Positions 1 to 8,304 of a DNA stretch of 64,000 bases are shown here, piece by piece; position 1 is the stretch's first letter; each line of letters starts with the position of its first letter. The notes below the pieces were generated by a model. That model did no database searches. It worked only from the letters and a program-made list of their open reading frames with translations, and had not been told where the DNA came from. Made by a program: the position numbers and the translations under genes. The DNA is from an uncultured Alphaproteobacteria bacterium (lineage in GTDB: Bacteria; Pseudomonadota; Alphaproteobacteria; Rhizobiales; Beijerinckiaceae): the NCBI GenBank assembly GCA_937988775.1, contig CALKHP010000003.1:98870-162869 (forward strand), given 5' to 3'.

Positions 1-414
1 GAGATTGCGGCGGCCTTCGCGCCGTTCGGCGCCCGCGTGCGCCTGCATGGCCAGTTGCGCGCGCCCGATCTGCAACGCCTTCTCGACGCGGCCGCCCTGT
101 TCGTGTGGCCGGCGGTGCGCGAAGCCTATGGCATGTCGTTCCTCGACGCGGCGGCCGCCGGCCTGCCGGCGCTGGCGACGCGCGACGGCGGCGTGCCGGC
201 GGTGGTGGTGCACGGGCGCACCGGGTGGCTGACGCCGCCGGGCGACGTGGCGGCGTTTCGGGCGGCGCTGGCGCGGCTGATCGCCGATCCGGCGCTGCGG
301 CGCCGGCTTGGCGCCGAGGCGCTGGTTTTCGCGCGCGAGGAGCGCACGCTTGCCGGTGCGGCCGGTATCCTCGATGCCGCCTTGCGGCCCTTGATGCACG
401 GAGCGGCAGCATGA
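1..414 (+). CDS. Glycosyltransferase family 4, C-terminal part (cut by window edge)
   Basis: This is the last 137 codons of a gene whose start lies before the window. The reading frame is open from base 1, so no start is assigned. The visible part has the C-terminal Rossmann half of a GT4 retaining glycosyltransferase: the acidic E-A-Y-G-M-S-F-L-D-A-A-A segment (EX7E-like, donor sugar binding), then A-T-R-D-G-G-V-P-A-V-V and G-R-T-G-W-L-T-P-P-G-D, which are typical of the family. It presumably transfers a sugar from a nucleotide donor in a cell-surface glycan pathway, given the following deacetylase and the glycosyltransferases further right. Its stop overlaps the next start in an ATGA. Donor and acceptor cannot be told. 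Confidence 0.85.
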   Translation, partial: EIAAAFAPFGARVRLHGQLRAPDLQRLLDAAALFVWPAVREAYGMSFLDAAAAGLPALATRDGGVPAVVVHGRTGWLTPPGDVAAFRAALARLIADPALRRRLGAEALVFAREERTLAGAAGILDAALRPLMHGAAA

Positions 415-1163
415 GCGAAGCGGCCGGCTGGGCCGAGGTCGAACAGCAGTTCGCGCGTTTCGCGGCGGCCGGCCGGCGCGCGCGGCTGTGGCTGCGCGAC
501 GATGACGCGGTCGCGCCGAGCCCGGCGCTCGATCGCCTCATCGCACTGTGCGCGCGCCACGAGGTGCCGGTGCTGCTGGCGGTGATCCCGGCCGGCGCCG
601 GGCCGGCGCTCGCCAGCCGTCTTGTCTCGGCGGCGCTGGCGACGCCGTGCCAGCACGGATTCGCGCATGCCAACCATGCCCCGCCCGGACAGAAGAAGCG
701 CGAATATGGCCCGGACCGGCCGCTGGCCGCGCTGCGGGCCGAGCTTGCAGCCGGGCGCGACCGGTTGCAGGCGCTGTTCGGCGTCAGGCTGGCGCCGGTC
801 TTCGTGCCGCCATGGAACCGCATCGATGCCGAGGCCGCGCGCCTGCTGCCGGGGCTCGGCTTTCGCGCCCTGTCGGTGTTCGGCGGCCCGCCGGCGCCGA
901 TTGCCGGGCTCAACCGGCTCGACTGCCGGCTCGACATCATGGATTGGCATGGCGGGCGCGGCGGCCGCGAGCATGGCGCGCTCGCGGGCGAACTGGCCCG
1001 GCATCTGGCCGAGGCTTTTGTGAGCGATGAGCCGGTCGGCGTGCTCGGCCATCACTTGGTGCATGACGAGACGGCCTGGGGTTTTCTCGACACGTTGCTG
1101 GCGCGCAGCGCCGGCCGGCCGGGCGCGTGCTGGATGCCGGTCGGGCAGCTGCTCGCGGCGTAA
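411..1163 (+). CDS. Polysaccharide-deacetylase-like protein
   Basis: A 250-aa protein whose ATG overlaps the preceding stop (ATGA), so the two are translationally coupled. It looks like a NodB-fold carbohydrate deacetylase: an early R-D-D-D motif (metal and base aspartates) near residue 27, a V-L-L-A-V-I-P strand, an H-G-F-A-H-A-N-H segment that can supply the two metal histidines, and an F-V-P-P-W-N-R-I-D stretch equivalent to the family's R-x-P-W/Y-x motif. No signal peptide is visible, so it is probably cytoplasmic or acts on an intracellular lipid-linked or nucleotide-sugar substrate. The context supports N-deacetylation or related editing of a surface glycan. It ends 5 bp before the convergent cyclic-nucleotide-binding gene. 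Family assignment is by motif reading. Confidence 0.75.
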   Translation: MSEAAGWAEVEQQFARFAAAGRRARLWLRDDDAVAPSPALDRLIALCARHEVPVLLAVIPAGAGPALASRLVSAALATPCQHGFAHANHAPPGQKKREYGPDRPLAALRAELAAGRDRLQALFGVRLAPVFVPPWNRIDAEAARLLPGLGFRALSVFGGPPAPIAGLNRLDCRLDIMDWHGGRGGREHGALAGELARHLAEAFVSDEPVGVLGHHLVHDETAWGFLDTLLARSAGRPGACWMPVGQLLAA

Positions 1164-1168
1164 GCGCT

Positions 1169-1615
1169 CTATGACCGGGCGCGCGCCAGTTCCTGAATGG
1201 CGCGGCTGAGCCGGTCGGCCAGCACGCGCATGATCTCGATCGCCATGTGCGGCGTATGCTCGGCCAGTTCCATGAACTGGTCGCGTGCGATGACGAGGGC
1301 ATCGAGGGGGCTGGTGGCGACGACGGTGGCGGCGCGCGGGCGATTGCACAGCATGGCGATGTCGCCGACGAAATCGTGGCGGCCGACCTCGGCGATCTTC
1401 ACCGGCAGTCCGCCGGCTTCGACCAGCACATCGGCGCTGCCGGAAATGATGACATAGCCCTCGTCGCTCTCGGCGCCTTGATGCATCAGCACCTGGCCGG
1501 GCTCGAACATCATGCGCTGCGAGGTGAAGGCGAGCAGGCGCAGGCTGGCGGGGTCGACGGAATCGAAGATCGGCACCCGCCGCAGCACTTCGAGGTCTTC
1601 CTTGAGATTGTTCAT
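1169..1615 (-). CDS. Stand-alone cyclic-nucleotide-binding domain protein
   Basis: A 148-aa protein consisting of one CRP-type cNMP-binding beta-roll followed by a helix. Visible elements are P-G-Q-V-L-M-H-Q-G-A-E-S-D-E-G-Y-V-I-I-S-G and a phosphate-binding-cassette-like F-V-G-D-I-A-M-L...R-P-R-A-A-T-V, in which Asp replaces the usual Glu and the Arg is kept. There is no DNA-binding helix-turn-helix, so it is not a CRP/FNR transcription factor; it more likely senses a nucleotide and regulates a partner protein. It is the last gene of the leftward set methyltransferase, degenerate ABC protein, cNMP protein (39 bp behind the ABC stop), so the ABC protein is the obvious partner. The start M-N-N-L-K is chosen over an in-frame ATG 27 bp upstream because it fits the domain start. 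Confidence 0.85.
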   Translation of the reverse strand: MNNLKEDLEVLRRVPIFDSVDPASLRLLAFTSQRMMFEPGQVLMHQGAESDEGYVIISGSADVLVEAGGLPVKIAEVGRHDFVGDIAMLCNRPRAATVVATSPLDALVIARDQFMELAEHTPHMAIEIMRVLADRLSRAIQELARARS

Positions 1616-1654
1616 CCCTGCCGAACGCCCCAAAATTCCCAAGCAACTTTGTGC

Positions 1655-4354
1655 TTAAGCCACTTTCATGAGCGATCCGCTCTTGTCGCGCAAGCCTTCG
1701 GGCGGGCCGTCGGCGACGAGCCGGCCGTCGTCGAGCATCAGGATGCGCTCGAAACGGTCGGTGAAACGGGTGTCGCCGAGCGCCGCCAGCACGCCGAAGG
1801 GCGGCATGTCGCCCTCGCCGCGCGCCAGCGCCAGCACGCGCTCGATGATCGTCGCCTGGCTGGTCTGGTCGAGGGCGGACAAGGTGCGGTGCGCCAGAAG
1901 CAGCGCCGGCCGGCGCAGCAGGGCGCGCGCCAGCGTCAGTTTCTGGCGTTGCACGGCGGTCAGGCGGCGCCCGCCATTGCCGATATCGAAGGCGAGGCCG
2001 GTGCGAAACACCGTGTCGCGCAGGTCGAGGGCGTCGATGGCCTGGTCGAGCCTTTCGCGCACGCGCGTCTCGGCCTGGGCGACATCGAGCGCGATGCGGC
2101 CGAACAGGATGTTGTCCTGGATGGTCGCGGCCGGGTTATAGGCGGCCGGGTCATGGAAGATGACGCGCTCGTCGTTCGGGCCGACCACCGCCTGGATGGC
2201 GTGGCGCGCCGCGACGATGCGCTCGCCGAGCGCCGCGTCGAGCACGCCAAGCCGGTCGCGCGGCTCGACATAGGCGAAGGCCAGTTCGAGGAACAGCGCG
2301 CGGTCGGCCTCGTCGAGATAGCGATAGCGGCCCTTGCCGATGCGGTGCAGCGTGGTGCTGTAGATCGGCAGGCGCTCGGGGCTGACCAGCGCCAGCCGGG
2401 CGAAGAGCGGGCTGTCGGGGGCGAGCCCCTCGAACACCTCGAGGATGGTGCGGGCGATGGTGCGCCCCATCTCGAACAGGTCCTCGGCAAGGTCGAGCCG
2501 GCTGAGCACCTCGCGCAGCCGGGGGTTCGAGGCGAAACCGTCCAGGCTGAGGCCCGGCTTGCGCAAGGTGCCGAACAGCAGGTTCTCGGCCACCGAGGAG
2601 CGCCGGTTGTAGCGCGCCGGATCGAAGGATTCGACGAGATCGGCCATGCCGGCTTCGGCAAGGTTGCGGTGGAGCTGCTGGCGCGCCTGCACGAAACGCT
2701 GCTCCAGATCGGCATCGCCCTCGCCATCGCCGGTGATGCGGCCGTTCAGGCCGAGCCGGACGATGTCGCCGTAAAGCTCGACGGCGCGCAGCACCGTGCC
2801 GTAGCGTGCGACGATGTCCTGCGGCCCGGTGGCGCCGGCCTGCGCGTAATCGACCCAATCGGCCTCGAAATCGAGATCGAGACCGCCGCTGTCGATGATG
2901 CCGGCCTGCTTCTCGCCGGCGGGCAGGGCGGGCGGCCCGTGCCGCAGCCCGGACAGCAGCGCGTCGGCGATGCTCGATTGCGGGAAATAGGTATCGGGCC
3001 CGGCAAACGAGATGCAGCGCTCGAGCGTCGAGGGGCCCCAGTCGCGCAAGGCGCAGCCGGCGAGCCGGATATGGCCGCCATAGGACAGGTTCAGGCGCGC
3101 CAGCACGTTGAGCAGCGTTTCGGCGCCGCCCTTGGCCGGCCCGACCACGGCGACGCGTTCGCCAAGTTCCATGCGGAACGAGACGTCGTCGAGCAGGCGC
3201 GAACCGGAGAAATCCGAAACGGTGAGGTTGCTGACCACGAGGTCGCCGGAGAGCACGGGCCGCGTGCCGGGCACGGGCACGGCGGCCGGCTCGAGCCCGT
3301 CAATGGTGAACTGTTCCATCACCTGGCGGTACTTGACCTCGACATCGAGGCGCTGCTGATCCCAGTCGATCAGTTCCTTCACCGGCGAGGGCAGGTCCTT
3401 GTAGGCGGCGATCACCGCGACGAGCTGGCCGATATCGAGCTGGCCGCGGATCGCGAAATAGCCGCCGAGCAGGTAGAACATGAACGGCGTGATCTGCGCG
3501 AGCAGGTTGTTCAGGAACTTGATCGAGAATTTCCAGCGATACAGCGCGAAACGGATCAGAAAGATCTGCGTCAAACGCGCGGCGATGTCGGCGCGCTGGT
3601 AATTGGCGGTATCGTTGGTGCGGATGTTGGGGATGTCGTCCATCACCTCGCTGATGCGGCCGGCAAGCTGGCGCGCGGTGATCTGGCGCTGGCGGCTATA
3701 CTCGATCTGCTTGCGGCGCAGGCGCGGGATGACCACCGCCTGCACCGCGAGCATGCCGAGCGCGATCAGGCCGAGCGCCGCGTTTTGCAGCAGGATGAAG
3801 GCGAGCGCGGTGACGATCTGCCCGCCGAGGAAGACCGGCTGCACGAAGGCATCGCCGATGAAGCCGCCGAGCGGCTCGACCTCGTCCTTGATCATGGTGG
3901 CGATTTCGCCGGACTTGACGCGGCGGAACTCGCCGAGCGGGAAGCGCAGCACGCGGTCGAACAACTCGTAGCGCAGCTGCTGCAGGCTCTTCTCGCCGAG
4001 CCGGCCCTTGTAGATGTTGATATAGAGCTTCAACAGGCCGTTCAGCATCACCAGCAGCAGGAAGGCGCTGCTGAGCGCGATCAGGCTGCCGAGCCGATGG
4101 AAATCGTAGCCCTCGAAGATCGTGAAAAGCTGATGCCCGCCGAAATAATCCGGCAGCTTGACCGAGAGGTGGAACAGGCGCTCGGTGGCGCGCGGGTCCT
4201 GGAAGCCGCCGCCCTGGATCGGGCCGTTGACGATATGTTTGGGCAGGTCGAGCAGCAGGAAGGTGATCGGCATCGAGGCCAGGATCACCGTCAGGATCCA
4301 CAGTTGCTGCCGCTTGGTGCTGCGCCAGATATAGCTGAACAGCGTGCTATGCAT
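1655..4354 (-). CDS. ABC-exporter-like protein with degenerate nucleotide-binding region
   Basis: An 899-aa protein, much longer than a normal half-exporter (about 580-620 aa). The N-terminus (about 1-330) is an ABC exporter transmembrane domain with about six hydrophobic segments. Around residue 400 a P-loop-like G-P-A-K-G-G-A-E-T lacks the Walker A lysine and serine. After it come three repeated Q-loop-like stretches, S-S-I-A-D-A-L-L-S-G (about 460), S-S-V-A-E-N-L-L-F-G (about 588) and A-T-I-Q-D-N-I-L-F-G (about 745). A signature-like L-T-A-V-Q-R-Q-K-L-T-L-A-R-A-L follows at about 800, and a Walker-B position reading L-L-L-A-H-R-T where L-L-L-D-E-x is expected. It therefore has the ABC architecture with the catalytic residues replaced and extra modules inserted. 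The start M-H-S-T-L-F overlaps the upstream methyltransferase end by 8 bp. Role inferred: membrane scaffold, regulator or non-canonical transporter in glycan export. Confidence 0.8.
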   Translation of the reverse strand: MHSTLFSYIWRSTKRQQLWILTVILASMPITFLLLDLPKHIVNGPIQGGGFQDPRATERLFHLSVKLPDYFGGHQLFTIFEGYDFHRLGSLIALSSAFLLLVMLNGLLKLYINIYKGRLGEKSLQQLRYELFDRVLRFPLGEFRRVKSGEIATMIKDEVEPLGGFIGDAFVQPVFLGGQIVTALAFILLQNAALGLIALGMLAVQAVVIPRLRRKQIEYSRQRQITARQLAGRISEVMDDIPNIRTNDTANYQRADIAARLTQIFLIRFALYRWKFSIKFLNNLLAQITPFMFYLLGGYFAIRGQLDIGQLVAVIAAYKDLPSPVKELIDWDQQRLDVEVKYRQVMEQFTIDGLEPAAVPVPGTRPVLSGDLVVSNLTVSDFSGSRLLDDVSFRMELGERVAVVGPAKGGAETLLNVLARLNLSYGGHIRLAGCALRDWGPSTLERCISFAGPDTYFPQSSIADALLSGLRHGPPALPAGEKQAGIIDSGGLDLDFEADWVDYAQAGATGPQDIVARYGTVLRAVELYGDIVRLGLNGRITGDGEGDADLEQRFVQARQQLHRNLAEAGMADLVESFDPARYNRRSSVAENLLFGTLRKPGLSLDGFASNPRLREVLSRLDLAEDLFEMGRTIARTILEVFEGLAPDSPLFARLALVSPERLPIYSTTLHRIGKGRYRYLDEADRALFLELAFAYVEPRDRLGVLDAALGERIVAARHAIQAVVGPNDERVIFHDPAAYNPAATIQDNILFGRIALDVAQAETRVRERLDQAIDALDLRDTVFRTGLAFDIGNGGRRLTAVQRQKLTLARALLRRPALLLAHRTLSALDQTSQATIIERVLALARGEGDMPPFGVLAALGDTRFTDRFERILMLDDGRLVADGPPEGLRDKSGSLMKVA

Positions 4355-4982
4355 CGCGGCGCCGCTCCTCGTCCGCGCCCGCGCCGGCCGGCTCCAGCAC
4401 CAGGAAACGGCGCTCGGCGAAGCCCGTGCCGGCCAGCGCCGCATCGGCGAGCCGCAGGTTGAGATCGACCTGGACCGCGAAACCCTCGAGCGCCAGCAGC
4501 GTCGGGACCTGCATCGCGGCCCGTTCGAGGTTGAGCGCATAGTCGATGACGATCACGGCCGCGCCTTGCGCCAGCCGCAACAGGCGGTCGTCGATGGCGG
4601 GCATGGCGCCGAACGGCTTGAGCGACAGGCCGAGCAGGACCAGCCCGTAGCGGCCGGGCCGCGGCGCGAGCGGCACGGCCTGCAGCTTGGCGGCGAGATG
4701 GCGCACCTGGCAGGGCGCGCCATGGAGCGTCTCGGCGGCGAAGGGCGCGATCTTCGGGTCGATCACCGTGACGGCTTGCGGGCGATGCGTCAGGAAGCCG
4801 GTGATCGGCAGGCCGGCGCCGCCGATCTCGATGACCTCGCCGCAGGCGCGCAGGAAATGCGCCGCCATCACCTGCCTGACCTCGACGCCCCGGCCGGCAA
4901 GATGCGGCAGGCGGGTGCCTGCGGAAAAAGCGGTTTCGGTGTCGCCGGCGGCGCATGGGCCGGTCGCGAATGGTTGGTGCAT
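4347..4982 (-). CDS. Class I SAM-dependent methyltransferase-like protein
   Basis: A 211-aa protein with a Rossmann-type SAM-binding pattern: strand and glycine loop E-V-I-E-I-G-G-A-G-L-P-I-T near residue 50, then V-T-V-I-D-P-K (acidic end of strand 2) and a later V-L-L-G-L-S-L strand. The target is not evident. It is first in the leftward operon with the degenerate ABC protein (8-bp overlap) and the cNMP-binding protein. A second methyltransferase-like gene is transcribed divergently from the other side of a 224-bp promoter region, suggesting a paired modification step on a glycan or lipid. The start chosen is M-H-Q-P-F; a longer frame of 32 codons exists upstream but lacks family-like sequence. 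Confidence 0.65.
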   Translation of the reverse strand: MHQPFATGPCAAGDTETAFSAGTRLPHLAGRGVEVRQVMAAHFLRACGEVIEIGGAGLPITGFLTHRPQAVTVIDPKIAPFAAETLHGAPCQVRHLAAKLQAVPLAPRPGRYGLVLLGLSLKPFGAMPAIDDRLLRLAQGAAVIVIDYALNLERAAMQVPTLLALEGFAVQVDLNLRLADAALAGTGFAERRFLVLEPAGAGADEERRRDA

Positions 4983-5206
4983 GGCGGTCACGATTGATGC
5001 TGGTTTTCGAAGCTGGCCTATGTCATGAGCGGTCGCGATCATCCGGCACAAGCCGTGCGGGATGCAAAACAGCAGCAACCGATTTTGGCGATATACTGCC
5101 CAAGACGATCAGACCCGATCACGTTTGCGCGTTCTAGCCCGAATTTGCCGCAGCGCAGCGTGATCCAGCACACCAGACCTCACGCGCTACGCTCCAGACC
5201 CCTGAT

Positions 5207-5869
5207 ATGGCATCTCCTTTCGTTCCCTCATCCGAGTTCCTGTTCGACCTGCTGCGCGGCCTGTCGGCGCTCAGCGGCAACCGCATCATAGCCGATCTCG
5301 CGCGCGTCGTCGCGGATGCGCCGCGCGAGGATCTCTCGGTGGCCTTCAATCACAAGCAGATCGCCTCGAAGGCGTGGCTGCGCGACCAGCTGTTCGAGAC
5401 GTTCGGCGGTGACCACGCGCATATCTGGGTGCTTGGCGGCTGGTATGGCGTGCTTTCGGCGATGCTGCTCGACGATGCGCGCTTCACGATCGGGCGCATC
5501 ACCACCATCGATCTCGATCCGGCATGCCAGCCGGTCGCCGAATTGCTGAACCGGCGCGCGCTGGCCGAGGGGCGTTTCGCGGCGCGAAGCGCCGACATGT
5601 ACGACCTCGACTATGCGGGGGACGCGCCGAGCCTGATCGTCAATACCAGTTGCGAGCATCTCGCAGACGTGCCGGGCTGGCTCGCGCGTCTCGCGCCCGG
5701 CCAGCGCGTCGTGCTGCAATCGAACGATTATTTCGCCGTGCCCGAGCATCTGAGTTCCGTGCCCGATCTCGCGGCGTTCGTGGCGCAGGCGGGCCTGGCG
5801 CAGGTCGCGTTCAAGGGCGCGCTGCCGTCGAAGAACTACACCCGCTTCATGCTGATCGGCGCGCGCTGA
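5207..5869 (+). CDS. Class I SAM-dependent methyltransferase-like protein
   Basis: A 220-aa protein with motif-I-like I-W-V-L-G-G-W-Y-G-V-L-S-A-M (about 71-85), strand 2 ending in I-T-T-I-D-L-D-P, and a V-N-T-S-C-E-H-L strand that could form the active-site edge. It belongs to the broad class I methyltransferase superfamily; the substrate is unknown. It is divergent from the 4347-4982 methyltransferase and convergent with the glycosyltransferase on its right, whose 3' end it overlaps by 23 bp. Its place inside a glycosyltransferase cluster suggests modification of a glycan or its carrier, but this is inference. Confidence 0.7.
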   Translation: MASPFVPSSEFLFDLLRGLSALSGNRIIADLARVVADAPREDLSVAFNHKQIASKAWLRDQLFETFGGDHAHIWVLGGWYGVLSAMLLDDARFTIGRITTIDLDPACQPVAELLNRRALAEGRFAARSADMYDLDYAGDAPSLIVNTSCEHLADVPGWLARLAPGQRVVLQSNDYFAVPEHLSSVPDLAAFVAQAGLAQVAFKGALPSKNYTRFMLIGAR

Positions 5870-6992
5870 GCCGTTGTGCCAGCAGCCGCGCTGTGGCTGC
5901 CGCGCCGTCGAGCGCCAGCCCGGCCGCGCGCGGCGGCAGCGCGAGCGCGCGGCCGATGGCCGCCGCCATGGCGGCCGGCTCCAGCGCCGTCTCGGGCAGG
6001 CTGACGGCGAGGCCGCGCTCGCTCATCAGGTGGGCGCGCAGGCTCTGCTCGGTTTCGCCGCCGGCCGCGAAGGGCACGAGCACGGCCGCACAGCCGGCGA
6101 CCAGCACATCGGCGACGGTGTTGTAGCCGGCCTGCGAGAGCGACAGCCGCGCCGCGCCGAAACGCGCGGCAAGGTCGGGCACGAAGCCGGCCAGCGTGAC
6201 GCCGGCACCGGCCAGGCGCGCGAGCGCGGCGCGATCCGTTTCCGGCATGTTCGGGCCGCTCACCACCAGCCATGGTTCATGGGCGAGCGCCGTGAGCGGG
6301 CGCGCGGCAAGCGCCGCTGTGAGCAGCGCGGCGCCGACGGCGCCGCCGCCGGCCGAGACGATCACGCCATGGCGCTGCGCCGGCGTTGCCACCGGATCGG
6401 GCGCGACGAGGCCGGTATAGGCGATCTTCTGCGCGAAGGCGGGCGCGAGCGGGAAACTCTGTTCGAGCCGGGCGATGGCGGGGTCGCCATGCACCAGCAC
6501 GAGATCGTAGAAGCGCGCTACGAGAGCGGCGGTTTCCGCGTCGCGGCCGGGCTTGCGGTTCTCCTGCAATATGTCGCGGATCGAGGCGGCGATCAGCGGC
6601 GGATCGCGCCGCGCCATGGCGCATTCGAGCAGCGGCAGCAATTCGAAGCGCAGTTGCCGGCGCCCGAACGGGAAAGCCTCGGTGATCAGGATATCGGGCC
6701 GCAGCCGGTCGAAAAGCGCGAGCAGCGTGTCGCGGCGCGCCGCTTTGTCGGTGTCGGAAAACGGCGCGCCATCGCCATGGACGAGGGCCGAAAAACCCTC
6801 CGGGCCGGCCTTGATCGGCGCCAACTGCACGATCGCGGCGCCGCCGGCATCGAATTCTCCCGCCGGCACGCCGCCCGAGACGATGGTCACCGCGAAGCCG
6901 GCCTGATCGAGCGCACGGGCGATGCGGTGGCAGCGCACGAGATGGCCGATGCCGAGCAGATGCTGCACATAGAACAGGATGCGCGCTGGCAT
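5847..6992 (-). CDS. GT28/MurG-like glycosyltransferase
   Basis: A 381-aa GT-B-fold protein. The N-terminus R-I-L-F-Y-V-Q-H-L-L-G-I-G-H-L-V-R-C has the glycine-histidine loop of MurG/SpsG-like enzymes. The C-terminal half has A-R-L-S-L-S-Q-A-G-Y-N-T-V-A-D-V-L (donor-binding, like the MurG S-x-G-x2-T region) and V-L-V-P-F-A-A-G-G-E-T-E-Q. It likely transfers a sugar from a UDP-type donor at the cytoplasmic face. Gene order right to left is the paralogous glycosyltransferase (8301-9566), GT4 (7000-8304), then this gene with a 7-bp gap, so all three form one leftward operon. It overlaps the convergent methyltransferase by 23 bp. Acceptor unknown. Confidence 0.8.
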   Translation of the reverse strand: MPARILFYVQHLLGIGHLVRCHRIARALDQAGFAVTIVSGGVPAGEFDAGGAAIVQLAPIKAGPEGFSALVHGDGAPFSDTDKAARRDTLLALFDRLRPDILITEAFPFGRRQLRFELLPLLECAMARRDPPLIAASIRDILQENRKPGRDAETAALVARFYDLVLVHGDPAIARLEQSFPLAPAFAQKIAYTGLVAPDPVATPAQRHGVIVSAGGGAVGAALLTAALAARPLTALAHEPWLVVSGPNMPETDRAALARLAGAGVTLAGFVPDLAARFGAARLSLSQAGYNTVADVLVAGCAAVLVPFAAGGETEQSLRAHLMSERGLAVSLPETALEPAAMAAAIGRALALPPRAAGLALDGAAATARLLAQRLSARRSA

Positions 6993-6999
6993 GGCCGGC

Positions 7000-8304
7000 C
7001 TATTCCGCCGCGAGGCGCTCAGGGGTCGCGCCCGGCAGGCCGAACAGCACGGCGAGACGCGCGATGCCGGTGCGATGGCCGAAATGGCGCTTGAGGCGCG
7101 CTTCCCCGGCAGCCCCGAGACGGCGGCGCTCGGCCGGCGCGCCGATCAGGCCCGCCAGGGCATCCGCCAGCGCGGCTGCGTCATCGGGCGGCACCAGCAG
7201 CCCGGTCTCGCCCGAGACGATCAGTTCGGGGATCGCCGATACCGTCGTCGACAGGCAGGCGAGGCCCTGGCTCTGGGCCTCCATCAGCACGTTGGGCAGG
7301 CCGTCGCGGTCGCCGTCGCCGGCGATGCGGCACGGCAGCACGAACAGGTCGGCGGCGCGATAGCGCGCCAGCACCGCCTCCTGCGCCTGGGGCCCGAGCC
7401 ATTCGATGCGCCCGGCGAGGCCGAGTTTTTCCGCCTGGCGCTTGAGCGCGGCGAGCTGGTCGCCGCCGCCAATATGGGTCAGGCGCCAGTTGAGGCCGGG
7501 CGGCAGGCTGGCGAGCGCCGCGAGCAGCAGGTCGTAGCCCTTCTTCTCGACGGCGCGCCCGACGCTGAGCAGCCGGACCGGATGGGTCGGGGCGCTGCCG
7601 TCACGGTTGTCGTCCGGCAGGGCGAGGCCGCGAAACCGCGCCAGATCGAGGCCGTGATAGATCAGGTGCACCGGCTTGTCGCGCGGCGCGAGCGCGCTGA
7701 GATGCGCCGCGCCGCTGCCGGTGCAGGTCGTCGTCCATCGCGCTTCGGCGAGCTTGCCGGCGAGGTCGCGCCGGCGCGAGGTCCAGATATCCTTGGCATG
7801 GGCCGAGCACGACCATGGCAGGCCGGTGAGATGGGCGGCGTAGCGCGTCACGGAGGCCGGCGTATGGATGAAATGCGCGTGCAGCCAGGTGACGTCGGCC
7901 GGGCGCTCGGCGGCGAGTACCAGCGCCTGGCCGAAGCGGCGCAGGCGGTTGCGGCTCATGTCATGCGCGAGATCGGCGAGCATCAGGCGGGTCGTGTGCC
8001 AGAAGCGCCGCGTGGCGATCTGGCCGGCAAGCGCCTTCAGCACGCGCAGCGGCTCGTGATGCAGGTATTCCGGCAGATAGGCGACGGGGGCGGCGATCTC
8101 GCGCGTGATCGGGTGGCTGCGCGTCTCGGTCGGGTGGCGCAGCGCCATGATGGCGATGGCGAGCCCCGCCTGTTCGAGCCCGAGGATTTCCTGCGCGATG
8201 AACGTCTCGGACAGGCGCGGGTAGCCCTTGAGCACGAACAGCACGGTGCCGCGCCCCGGCATGGCGCCGGCGGGTTCGTCGGGCCTTGAAGCGGCGGAGT
8301 TCAC
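7000..8304 (-). CDS. Glycosyltransferase family 4 (colanic-acid/exopolysaccharide type)
   Basis: A 434-aa GT4 protein. V-L-K-G-Y-P-R-L-S-E-T-F-I-A-Q-E-I near the N-terminus is characteristic of exopolysaccharide glycosyltransferases of the WcaL/ExoL type. W-L-H-A-H-F, I-Y-H-G-L-D, L-S-V-G-R-A-V-E-K-K-G and the donor-binding D-G-L-P-N-V-L-M-E-A-Q-S-Q-G-L motif follow in the expected order. The GTG start at 8304 makes a GTGA overlap with the upstream gene's stop, favouring coupled translation; an ATG 14 codons downstream (8262) is the alternative. It is the middle gene of a three-glycosyltransferase operon. Confidence 0.85.
   Translation of the reverse strand: MNSAASRPDEPAGAMPGRGTVLFVLKGYPRLSETFIAQEILGLEQAGLAIAIMALRHPTETRSHPITREIAAPVAYLPEYLHHEPLRVLKALAGQIATRRFWHTTRLMLADLAHDMSRNRLRRFGQALVLAAERPADVTWLHAHFIHTPASVTRYAAHLTGLPWSCSAHAKDIWTSRRRDLAGKLAEARWTTTCTGSGAAHLSALAPRDKPVHLIYHGLDLARFRGLALPDDNRDGSAPTHPVRLLSVGRAVEKKGYDLLLAALASLPPGLNWRLTHIGGGDQLAALKRQAEKLGLAGRIEWLGPQAQEAVLARYRAADLFVLPCRIAGDGDRDGLPNVLMEAQSQGLACLSTTVSAIPELIVSGETGLLVPPDDAAALADALAGLIGAPAERRRLGAAGEARLKRHFGHRTGIARLAVLFGLPGATPERLAAE

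Noticed and set aside
126..1646. Long minus-strand open frame of about 500 codons
   Set aside because: Arg/Ala/Pro-rich, antisense to the glycosyltransferase, the deacetylase and the cNMP gene; no domain-like sequence. Shadow caused by high GC.
1247..4462. Plus-strand open frame of more than 1000 codons opposite the ABC-like gene
   Set aside because: Composition is typical of an antisense frame (Gln/Glu/His/Arg/Ala-rich) and the minus strand has clear transmembrane and ABC-like features.
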